A stretch of DNA of 64,000 nucleotides. Origin: Fimbriimonadia bacterium (GTDB lineage Bacteria > Armatimonadota > Fimbriimonadia > Fimbriimonadales > JABRVX01). The translations under genes were made by a program, and so were the position numbers. This document shows, piece after piece, positions 9,403-17,363 of the stretch. Every line of letters starts with the position of its first letter. Within the stretch, counting starts at the first letter, position 1. Under the pieces are notes generated by a model. That model did not search any database. It was not told the DNA's origin and saw nothing but the letters and a program-made list of their open reading frames with translations. The stretch spans positions 18,646-82,645 of the forward strand of contig JABRVX010000006.1 of the NCBI GenBank assembly GCA_039961735.1. Reading direction: 5' to 3'.

Positions 9403-12036
9403 CTACTCCCCGGATTTGGCGAAGTTAAGCATCACCAGGTTCATGTCGGGAAGATCCACTTGCCCGCTCCCGTTATAGTCCGCAGGATGCCTCGACTTCG
9501 TGAAGTTGATCATTACTAGGTTTAGGTCCGGGAGCCCGATCTCGTTGTTCCCGTCGCCATCGCCGTTGTAAGGCAGAGTGAGGTCAAGGAAATTGGTCTG
9601 AAGGCCCGAAAGGACCTTGGCGACCCTTCTCGACAGATGGTGCGGAGTCTTGGCTCGTATGTGCGTACCGCCGGCGTCCCTGAACCATACTACATAGCCG
9701 CCGTCAGAGCGAAGGTTGGTGGTGACCGTTTCCATGAGCACGGCACCGTTGAACTGCTGGAGCGTGGCCTCTATCCCGAGGGGACTCGCCTCGAAGTCCG
9801 CGAGCGTGATCTTGCCCTCCAAGCGAGCCAGCTTGTCGATTCGAACTGCGTATGTCATCTCGCCCTGGTTACCGAACATGTCCTGAACCCTGAACTGGAT
9901 CAGGTTCTCGCCAAGCACACCAGAGTGATTAAACGGCACGTCCGAGGCAGTGAGGGTTTGATAGTCGGTAGTGCCGTTCGAGCCCGTGCAGTTCGCTGGA
10001 GTCCACGCGCTCCATGTCGCGCCACTGTTCGTGGAGAAGCGGTAATACGCGGTGATGACGTTCAGCCCCGAAGTAATGTCGTGGACCATCACGGAACAGG
10101 TGTGCACGCCACCATTCACGATCGTGTCGGGGTAGAAACCAGCCCAATCCTCGGGAGCCCTCGTGTCTACGGGAATCACGTACACCGGAGACCAGGAGAT
10201 GTTCCGATACATGTCCTCGACACGAAACGTGATCAGGTTTTTCGTCATCGAGTCCTGATCGAAAGGAACAGCAAGCGTCGTGAATCGCTGCCAGCCGTTA
10301 CTCCCTTCGTCGCCAGACACGAACGGGGTGCTTGGAGCCGTGACCTGGGTCCACGTTTGACCGGTGTCTCTCGAGTACCAGTAGGTACCGCTCGGCGGGT
10401 AGAGTCCGGACTCGTCGTCCCGGACGTAGCTAGCGACGACCGGTTGCTGTGTGTGAAAGGTATAGTCCGGACTCGACTGCCACCCATAGGGCGGTATAGT
10501 ATCGGGCAGACTGTAGTGGCTCATCTCGCCCACACCAATCTGCCACTTGCCATCGGACATCGTGTGCATATGGGCCATCCATATGATGTATCCCATCGGG
10601 TCCAAGGAGGAGCCGGCGTACTGCGCCCAAGTGTAACGCGTGTAGGGTGCTTGGCCTCCTGCAATCCAACCGAAACCGGAGAGCCATGGGTCGCCGGTCT
10701 TGCTCATTGTAAGCGACGAGGGATAGGCCCAGCTCGTGTTGCTGTAGTTGAAGCCGACGTACGTGGTGGGCACAGGGTCGAAGTCGGCAATCGGTATGTA
10801 CGCACCATCGTCTGCCCAACCGACCTGCTGCTGCCACTCCACGTAATCGGAGCCCGGGTGAAAAGCATACACCCGGAAGATAGGGCGGTTAGTACCGGAG
10901 AAGCTGTACCCTACCGTGTGCGATAAGAGTATGTATTGATCGGCCGCAACCGCAGACGTCAGCCATGCGTAGCCCGTGGCCACGAGGGCCCCGGAACCGT
11001 ATTGCGGGGCATCGGGTGGGTAGGTGTAGGCCCAACAGCCCACGTTCTTCTCGATTGTCACGGTAAAGGGGTTGGAGAATGGGCCCCGAGTGATCCAGAT
11101 GCGAATGCTGTCCCCGCCATATGGCTTCGTAGCTGCCAGGATCACGTCGTGAGGGTTATACTGCCTTGGCTCGGCAACCTGGAGCCGTTGAGCGTAGGAG
11201 CCGTCGTACATCATCCCCCAGTAGGTGTAATACGTAAGTGGCTCGCCTGCTCTGAGTTTCGCTTTCGGCAGATAGCGCGCTTGTGCGTACTGAAAGTCGC
11301 CCGCAAAGGTGTACATGTCGTTCGCAATGCACACCTCCGAGTCCCAATTCTGCCCCATACTGGTGTGTGTCGCCCACAAGCCAGCGTTAGAGGCGTTGAT
11401 GTCCCAAATCCATGCCCAGCCTTGGTCGAGCAGGTTTTCGGGCATGACGATGACAAACTGCTTGGAGGTCGGCGGATTGGAGGAGGAGCCCAGGAAGACG
11501 GCTATGAACACTGGTCCGTCAGAATCGTAGACGACGCGGGGTTCGTGGAGGTAGAGGCTCGTGGGGATCAGCCAGTTCATGTCGGCTTCCCACACCAAGT
11601 CGCCCCGCTTCGTGTACACCGCGAGACGGTTGCCCGTAGCCACGACGACTCGCTTAGTGCCGACCGCTATGTCCACGCCATCTGGCAAGCGGTCCGTCTC
11701 CGACATCGCGACCCATGTCCGCAGCATATTGGGAGTAGCGATGCCAGGATCGCCGGGGTTGGACGCAAGTACAGGACCCTCCGAGCCGTGAGCGAGCGGC
11801 CACTTTCTCCCGTCGTGTAAAATGGGTGGATTACTGATTGGCCCGAGCGGGCGTTTGGGCTCGGAGAGGCGCACCAAAACCGGTGCAACTTCCTGTGGTC
11901 CGAAGGCAGATTGGCCGCTCCAGTGCGTGCCAGATGCGTTTGGCGCAGCCACCGACTGTGCGCAAGCGTTCGAAACTAGTCCCAGCGTCACGAGGATTAG
12001 AACAGATGCGATTCTGAGACACTGGCTACCAGGCAT
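9403..12036 (-). CDS. Large secreted protein with Ig-like and dockerin-type repeats (paralogue of the 6117-9122 gene)
   Basis: An 877-residue exported protein with a signal peptide ending SNACAQ; GGAGGT precedes the ATG. The N-terminal half shares the block ATPNMLRTWVAM / DIAVGTKRVVVATG with its neighbour. It has two Ig-like repeats (about 515-625 and 625-740) against three in the paralogue. The linker (LEGKITLADFEASPLGIE) and two dockerin-type calcium loops (NGDGDGNNEIGLPDLN and YNGSGQVDLPDMN) complete the same architecture. The pair looks like a tandem duplication followed by gain or loss of a repeat. The function is unknown; a cell-surface structural or binding role is possible. Confidence 0.85.
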   Translation of the reverse strand: MPGSQCLRIASVLILVTLGLVSNACAQSVAAPNASGTHWSGQSAFGPQEVAPVLVRLSEPKRPLGPISNPPILHDGRKWPLAHGSEGPVLASNPGDPGIATPNMLRTWVAMSETDRLPDGVDIAVGTKRVVVATGNRLAVYTKRGDLVWEADMNWLIPTSLYLHEPRVVYDSDGPVFIAVFLGSSSNPPTSKQFVIVMPENLLDQGWAWIWDINASNAGLWATHTSMGQNWDSEVCIANDMYTFAGDFQYAQARYLPKAKLRAGEPLTYYTYWGMMYDGSYAQRLQVAEPRQYNPHDVILAATKPYGGDSIRIWITRGPFSNPFTVTIEKNVGCWAYTYPPDAPQYGSGALVATGYAWLTSAVAADQYILLSHTVGYSFSGTNRPIFRVYAFHPGSDYVEWQQQVGWADDGAYIPIADFDPVPTTYVGFNYSNTSWAYPSSLTMSKTGDPWLSGFGWIAGGQAPYTRYTWAQYAGSSLDPMGYIIWMAHMHTMSDGKWQIGVGEMSHYSLPDTIPPYGWQSSPDYTFHTQQPVVASYVRDDESGLYPPSGTYWYSRDTGQTWTQVTAPSTPFVSGDEGSNGWQRFTTLAVPFDQDSMTKNLITFRVEDMYRNISWSPVYVIPVDTRAPEDWAGFYPDTIVNGGVHTCSVMVHDITSGLNVITAYYRFSTNSGATWSAWTPANCTGSNGTTDYQTLTASDVPFNHSGVLGENLIQFRVQDMFGNQGEMTYAVRIDKLARLEGKITLADFEASPLGIEATLQQFNGAVLMETVTTNLRSDGGYVVWFRDAGGTHIRAKTPHHLSRRVAKVLSGLQTNFLDLTLPYNGDGDGNNEIGLPDLNLVMINFTKSRHPADYNGSGQVDLPDMNLVMLNFAKSGE

Positions 12037-12133
12037 GTCCTACCTCCACATCGAGACAGGGTGCGCTGACGCCTGCAGGCCGGGCGCTGGCGTCGGGGGC
12101 GCTGCGCCCATCTTCGAGAAAGTTGTGTGAAGC

Positions 12134-12162
12134 ATTCTACAACATTTAGGGACGATCTGCAA
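12134..12162 (-). promoter_or_regulatory. Predicted sigma70 promoter of the 9403-12036 exoprotein gene
   Basis: On the minus strand, TTGCAG (12162-12157), a 17-base spacer and TAGAAT (12139-12134) stand about 100 bases before the gene start. This is a near-consensus housekeeping promoter. It is predicted from sequence only. Confidence 0.55.
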
Positions 12163-12230
12163 CAAGTAACTCATATGCCTCGGATTCCACGTACCGACCA
12201 GGAACCCACAGCCATACGAGGGGCTTGCCG

Positions 12231-13463
12231 TTACGCTTGATGGACGAGTTGGCCCCGGACATAGAGCGCCCCTACTGCGTTCGCGCTGCCAACCGAAATG
12301 AGCGCATCTTCGATGCCCAGAGTAGAATCCGCGTTCGGGGAATCTAGGGAAAGCACCTGGAAGTCGGCACTCGCGCCAGGCGCCAACACGCCGCAGCGAT
12401 CCCCGAGCCCCAGAGAATGGGCAGCGTTGCGGGTTGCCATGGCCAGCAGTGTGCGGGCCGGTATGAATGGCATGCCGCGAGCGAGGTTGGCCGATTGAGC
12501 GGCACGCATCTCCTCGAACATGTCGAAGTCGTCGTTGGAGAGCAAGCTATCGGTGCCGAGCGCGACGTTCACACCCGCTTCCAGGAGTTCGTGTACCGGC
12601 GCAGTACCGACACCCAGTTGGGAGTTGGAGCGTGGACAGTGAACCACGGAGCAACACGCTCGCGCGATGGTCTCGATGTCGTCGCCGCTAAGCTGGACGC
12701 AGTGCACTAACTGCACCTCTGGCCTCAGAAGACCGACACGGCCGAGATACTCCACGGGGGTCGCATGCACAGGCCTAACTGGTAGTGCCATTTCTCGGAA
12801 CCAGTCTGCTAGCTCTCCCCTGCCCTCGGTCAAGAACTCCACCTCCTCCCAACTTTCGGCACAGTGAATCGCCGTCGGCCCTTTTGAGAAGGTCCTCAGC
12901 GCCTCTTCGACGACCGAGTAGGGGGCATGCGGAGCCAACCTTACGTCTACATGCAGGCCGGCGGCTTGGCGCTGTTGGTCGGCCTTGTGACGGCATGCGT
13001 CGAGGCTCTCTCGCCACGTCGGCTGGTCGCGCAAGGCAATCACTTCCTGAAACACCACTCCACGAAGCCCAGCTTCGTTTAGCGCCTGCACCGAGACCGG
13101 AGCATCGCTAAAATCGCCGACGGCGCCTATCCCCGCTCGCGCGTTCATGAGTGCACCACGGCGGGCGCCCTCGAAAAAGGTCTCTGGTTCCGCAGTTCGC
13201 TTTAGATTTGTCACTTGGCGCAACCAAGGCACGAAACTACGCTCCGTTGTCATGCCTGCTAGGTCGGTGTACTCCAGGTGGCAGTGCGCATTCACGAAGC
13301 CGGGGAGAATAGCTGCATCGCCGTGCTCGACAGCCGCCTGCCGCGTGGCCGGGCGAACCTCCGCGATGCGCCCGCACTCTACGACGATCTCGCCGTCTTC
13401 GATAGGAGGAGACGACACGGGAACGATCCACCTCGCACGGTGGATCACAGGTCCTGCATCCAC
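12231..13463 (-). CDS. Amidohydrolase, cytosine deaminase/aminodeoxyfutalosine deaminase-like
   Basis: A 410-residue metal-dependent hydrolase of the TRZ/ATZ-MtaD-like group. The first metal motif is HCH at residues 60-62 (GFVNAHCHLEYTD). Later metal and catalytic residues appear in TAIHCAESWEEVEF, QLVHCVQLSGDD and VALGTDSLLSNDD. Family members deaminate S-adenosylhomocysteine, methylthioadenosine, guanine or aminodeoxyfutalosine. The last belongs to the futalosine menaquinone route, but no other mqn gene is visible. The start overlaps the end of the pseudopilin gene by 19 bases, so co-transcription is likely. Substrate is uncertain. Confidence 0.82.
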   Translation of the reverse strand: MDAGPVIHRARWIVPVSSPPIEDGEIVVECGRIAEVRPATRQAAVEHGDAAILPGFVNAHCHLEYTDLAGMTTERSFVPWLRQVTNLKRTAEPETFFEGARRGALMNARAGIGAVGDFSDAPVSVQALNEAGLRGVVFQEVIALRDQPTWRESLDACRHKADQQRQAAGLHVDVRLAPHAPYSVVEEALRTFSKGPTAIHCAESWEEVEFLTEGRGELADWFREMALPVRPVHATPVEYLGRVGLLRPEVQLVHCVQLSGDDIETIARACCSVVHCPRSNSQLGVGTAPVHELLEAGVNVALGTDSLLSNDDFDMFEEMRAAQSANLARGMPFIPARTLLAMATRNAAHSLGLGDRCGVLAPGASADFQVLSLDSPNADSTLGIEDALISVGSANAVGALYVRGQLVHQA

Positions 13464-14110
13464 GCTTCCTCCACCTGATCGTAGGTGGATTGGCGAACGT
13501 GAAGGTCGCCGAACAGCACATTGAACACATAGCTCTCGCGCCTACGGATGCGCGAGTAGTAGTCGTCCTCGGGGTCTATGGGACGTTGTCCCAGATGCCA
13601 GTGCCCTGCTGCGTCGAAGAGTACATTCACCTTGGTACCTTCCTTGAAGGTACTCACGCGAATGCCACGGAACGCGATCTCCGTACGCCAAACGTAGCTC
13701 GAACCGAACTTCGAGTAGCTAGTAGGCATGGCGTACAGAACGTGATCGTTAAAGTCCTCCACCTTATAGCCATTGTCAGCCGGGCACTTCCAGATCTCTT
13801 TGCTCTTCTGATACGGTTGCAGCACCTCGTGCAGCATCGGCATATAAGGGATCTGCACCTGCCACTCGGGGTGCTGCCTCCAGATCTCCGGCGTGTACTT
13901 GTCGGTCGGATCCACGGCGTAAGGGAAGCGGTCGCTATAGTTCTCAGCGTACATGGCCATCGAGGCGCCGATCTGTTTGAGGTTCGAGACGCATGTCGCA
14001 CTGTTGCCTTTGCGGCGGGCCGCGTTGAAGACCGGGAAGAGAATGGCGGCGAGCAGCGCCAGAATACCGATTACGACGAGCAGTTCAATGAGCGTGAACC
14101 CGCGTTTCAT
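13445..14110 (-). CDS. Prepilin-type pseudopilin with N-terminal methylation motif (DUF1559-like)
   Basis: A 221-residue type II pseudopilin-like protein. ATG 14110 is preferred: GAGGG lies just upstream, and the protein then begins MKRGFTLIELLVVIGILALL, the classic prepilin peptidase site (cleavage after G) followed by a hydrophobic helix. The remainder contains NLKQIGASMAMYAENY and a C-terminal NVLFGDLHV similar to the H-x9-DG motif. Such proteins are numerous in planctomycetes and Armatimonadota and are thought to be envelope or secretion components. No assembly genes lie nearby. Confidence 0.88.
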   Translation of the reverse strand: MKRGFTLIELLVVIGILALLAAILFPVFNAARRKGNSATCVSNLKQIGASMAMYAENYSDRFPYAVDPTDKYTPEIWRQHPEWQVQIPYMPMLHEVLQPYQKSKEIWKCPADNGYKVEDFNDHVLYAMPTSYSKFGSSYVWRTEIAFRGIRVSTFKEGTKVNVLFDAAGHWHLGQRPIDPEDDYYSRIRRRESYVFNVLFGDLHVRQSTYDQVEEAWMQDL

Positions 14111-14171
14111 CGTTTCCCTCGGTCGAAGCATGCCATGTCTTGTATACGCACCTTATGCTCGATTGAAGCCC

Positions 14172-15407
14172 CTATTCGTGCCGTAGTGCCTCAATAGGAT
14201 CCAGCCGAGCCGCGCGCCACGCAGGGTAAAGGCCAAATACGATGCCTACTGCAGCAGAAAATACGGACGCCCCTATAGCTGCCCACACTGGGAAGGTCAT
14301 GCGAATTCCCGGAATCCTCCCTTCCGCCATGGGAGAGTGCGTGAACCAATCCACGGCAGCCCCCAGCCCATAGCCGAGCGCCATGCCGATCAGTCCTCCG
14401 ATAAGCGAGAGGGTAGCGGCCTCGACCAAGAACTGAAAGAGCAGCTCGTAGCGCTTCGCTCCCACCGCCATCCTGAGGCCGATCTCGCGGGTGCGCTCTG
14501 TTACGGAGACGAGCATGATGTTCATGATGCCGATCCCTCCGACGAGAAGTGCGAGGCCTGCTACCCCTGCGAATACCACACCCAGACCGGTAATCATGGC
14601 ACCGAACGCGGCGGTGATGGCCTCCTGCGAAGCGATCTGGAACACTGGACGGTTATCGTGGTGCCGCATCATGGTCTCCCAGATTTGGTCCATCGCCTTT
14701 TCGGCGTCCACTCCCGGACGCGGTCTTGCCCAGATGATCGCCACATTGTCCGTCCCGAGCCACCTCTTCTGCACCGCCGAAAGCGGAATGAAGGCGACCT
14801 TGTCGTTGTTCTGACCGAATGCTGCGCCTCGCTTGACCAGCGTGCCGATCACCCGCAGGCTGCGACCCCGGATCATAACGTCCTTTCCGACCGCATCACC
14901 TTTGGGGAACAGCTTCTCCGCCACCTCGTGGCCAAGAACGATGTGGTTAGCCCACGAACTCATGTCGCTCGCGTCGAAACCCCGGCCCGTCTCGATACTG
15001 AGCCCCCTGAGGTCGAAGTACGGCTCCTCCACCCCGGAGAACTCAACGCCCTCGATCTCCAGATCCAGGTGCGAGACTTTCACCTGTCCTTGTGGCAACT
15101 CACCAGACACGTGCTCGAGCAACGTGCACTCGGCGCGGATGTTCTCGATGTCTTTTGTCGTGAGCGCGGAGATCGGCCCCCTGCCTTCCCCCCTCTCGCG
15201 TCGTCCAGGGTCATAGAAAACCATCAGCACATCGGAACCGAGGCTCTGAAACTGCTCCGACATGAAAGAGCGAAAGCCCTCGACCATCTCCACGGTGACG
15301 GTGACACCCATCACGCCGATGATGATGCCCAGCATTGTTAGGGCCGAACGCACCTTGTTCGCCGCCAGCATCGAGAGGGCGATGTTCAGAGACTGGATCA
15401 GGTTCAC
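14172..15407 (-). CDS. ABC transporter permease, MacB/FtsX-like
   Basis: A 411-residue membrane permease of the MacB type. It has one N-terminal membrane helix (AMLGIIIGVMGVTVTV), a large periplasmic domain of about 40-280, and three C-terminal helices ending in the signature LYPAWRAARLDPIEALRHE. It overlaps the MacA-like adaptor by four bases (15404-15407), so the two are translationally coupled. In many MacB proteins the ATPase is fused or adjacent. Neither is the case here, so the ATP-binding subunit must be encoded elsewhere. Probable role: efflux or lipoprotein/peptide export. Confidence 0.9.
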   Translation of the reverse strand: MNLIQSLNIALSMLAANKVRSALTMLGIIIGVMGVTVTVEMVEGFRSFMSEQFQSLGSDVLMVFYDPGRRERGEGRGPISALTTKDIENIRAECTLLEHVSGELPQGQVKVSHLDLEIEGVEFSGVEEPYFDLRGLSIETGRGFDASDMSSWANHIVLGHEVAEKLFPKGDAVGKDVMIRGRSLRVIGTLVKRGAAFGQNNDKVAFIPLSAVQKRWLGTDNVAIIWARPRPGVDAEKAMDQIWETMMRHHDNRPVFQIASQEAITAAFGAMITGLGVVFAGVAGLALLVGGIGIMNIMLVSVTERTREIGLRMAVGAKRYELLFQFLVEAATLSLIGGLIGMALGYGLGAAVDWFTHSPMAEGRIPGIRMTFPVWAAIGASVFSAAVGIVFGLYPAWRAARLDPIEALRHE

Positions 15408-17089
15408 TGGTTGTCCTCGCTCTGCTCCTCGCTCGGTGGGCCAAAGACGTTCATGGGCTTCCTCTTCGGGCCCGTGAAAGGTGCCTTCGCGAACTTGTCG
15501 CCCTCCTTCGCTCCACTGACGATCTCGTACTGCGTCACACCCTTGAGCCCAATCTGGAGCGGGACTCGTCTGGTTTCTGGCACCATTTTGCCGGTCTTCT
15601 TGTCCTTCACTTGCTTGCCGGTCAAAAGCAAGCCGTAGTACACGTCCTTTCCGGTCTCCTTTCCTACCGCCTCGGCAGCCAGCAGTAGTGCGTTCTTTGC
15701 CCTACCCGTAATGATCCGACATTTTGCCGTCATCCCGGGCTTCAGGCGCGGATCCGGATCGCGCAGGCGCACTTCCACCTCGAACTTGACAACGGTATCG
15801 GCGGTGACGGCCGTCACTGCAGCCCCTTCCGAGGCAGGCGCAATTCGATGCACTCTTCCCTCGAACTTCACACCCTGCAGCGCATCCGCCGTAATCTCCA
15901 CGTCCTGCCCCTCTCGCAGACGCGCCACGTCCACCTCGTTCACCTGCAACCGGACACGCAGCTCGCTCAGGTCTGCAATCTGATACACAGGCGTTCCCGC
16001 CGAGAAGCCAGATAGCGCAGTCACTAGGTCACCCACCTGCACGTAGCGCTTGGTGGCCATTCCATTCATCGGGGAGCGAATCTCTGTCTCGTTCAGCTGC
16101 CGTTCGGCATCCGCCAGTTGGCTGCCCACTTGGTCCACGGCGGCCCTAGCCTGGTCCACTTGTTCTCGCGTCGCCCTCACGTTCTGTTGCCGAGCACGAG
16201 CAGCGGCGAGGTTGGCTTCGGCGATCTGCAATGCCTCCTTCTTGAGCTGAACCACATAGGTGTTGGCCTGTGCTTGCCTGTAGCTCGCCTGCGCCTGTTT
16301 TAGCCTCTCCTCCGCCGCTTTCAGGCGAACCGGCTGTTGTTTATCGAGCAACTCGCGAGCCTTGACCGCGGAAACGTAGGCGGTCTGCGCCGTGTCGAAC
16401 AACGCCTTCGCAGCCTCCAGCTCACGCGCGGAGGCATAACCCTTCGCAACGAGGTTGGAGACACGCATGTGCTCGGCTCTCCGTTGTTCGAGATTGGCGC
16501 GTGCATCGTCCACTGCGCGGTCGGCATTCAGGCGCTCTTGCGGGAAGATGGCATCTTGGAGTTCCACGAGGTCCTGAGACGCGGCATCCATGGCGGCTTT
16601 CGCTTGGTCCAGAGCCGCCTCGGTCAGCTTCGGCTGGGTCTCCAGTTCCTGTCGTGCCTGGCGGTACGAAGCCTCAGCCTGCCGCAGGTCGGCGGAGGTG
16701 CTTCGCTGATCCGTCTCGTAGCGAATGCCGGCCTCTTGCAGGCGGGAGAGGGCCGACCGCTGTTGGGCCCTAACCTGTGCCACGACCAGCTGCGTCTCCT
16801 GAGGGTCTACGGTAGCTAGGGTTTGTCCCGCCCTTACCATCTGTCCCTCTTCCACCAAGAGGCTTGCCACACGTCCACCGGTCCGGGGGCGCACTTCGAC
16901 GGCGCGAACCGCCTCCACGGTGCCCGACTCCACCACGTCCACCACCAGTTCGCCTCTGGTAACCGTGAACGTCCGTTCCTTCTTTTGGGCGGGCTGCATG
17001 GCTCGCATCGCCACCCAAGTCGAACCGCCAATGATGATGACACCGAGCCCTAGGCATCCGAACACGACCCCGCGCTTACCGATTCTCAT
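15404..17089 (-). CDS. Efflux periplasmic adaptor subunit, MacA/HlyD-like
   Basis: A 561-residue membrane-fusion protein, long for the family. An N-terminal anchor (about 8-28, VFGCLGLGVIIIGG) is followed by a biotinyl-lipoyl-like half motif (ETGTVEAVRAVEVRPRTGG-type). A long alpha-helical coiled-coil hairpin, about 100-325, is rich in Ala, Gln and Arg. The second lipoyl half and beta-barrel (IRSPMNGMATKRYVQVGD) follow. It links the inner-membrane permease to an outer-membrane channel. The long hairpin suggests direct docking to a TolC-type channel, which is not encoded here. Confidence 0.9.
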   Translation of the reverse strand: MRIGKRGVVFGCLGLGVIIIGGSTWVAMRAMQPAQKKERTFTVTRGELVVDVVESGTVEAVRAVEVRPRTGGRVASLLVEEGQMVRAGQTLATVDPQETQLVVAQVRAQQRSALSRLQEAGIRYETDQRSTSADLRQAEASYRQARQELETQPKLTEAALDQAKAAMDAASQDLVELQDAIFPQERLNADRAVDDARANLEQRRAEHMRVSNLVAKGYASARELEAAKALFDTAQTAYVSAVKARELLDKQQPVRLKAAEERLKQAQASYRQAQANTYVVQLKKEALQIAEANLAAARARQQNVRATREQVDQARAAVDQVGSQLADAERQLNETEIRSPMNGMATKRYVQVGDLVTALSGFSAGTPVYQIADLSELRVRLQVNEVDVARLREGQDVEITADALQGVKFEGRVHRIAPASEGAAVTAVTADTVVKFEVEVRLRDPDPRLKPGMTAKCRIITGRAKNALLLAAEAVGKETGKDVYYGLLLTGKQVKDKKTGKMVPETRRVPLQIGLKGVTQYEIVSGAKEGDKFAKAPFTGPKRKPMNVFGPPSEEQSEDNQ

Positions 17090-17363
17090 TGCGTTCTCAT
17101 CCTCTTCCCTTCCCAGCCTTCACGGTCAAGGGCCTCATGCCCGGATACGCCCTCGCCTCGTACCGGGTTGCGGCGCTCCGCCTTCCGGCTGTTCAACCCG
17201 CTTGCGTTCGCTCCTGCCACGCGCAGGGCCTGAGCACTTCGCCCCAACCGAAGGCCATCTGCCCGACCGCCACCACGCTACGCGTTCCCAGGGGTATACA
17301 CACTACCCACAGCGGGCGAATCCGATAATCAAGAACGATGTCCCCGAGTGCGAGGAGCGAACG

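Noticed and set aside
9637..11820. Long plus-strand open frames (9637-10926 and 10936-11820)
   Set aside because: Both are antisense to the second dockerin exoprotein, which has a signal peptide, good ribosome site and repeats.
13490..15341. Plus-strand frames opposite the pseudopilin and permease genes
   Set aside because: The minus-strand genes have clear family motifs; these frames do not.
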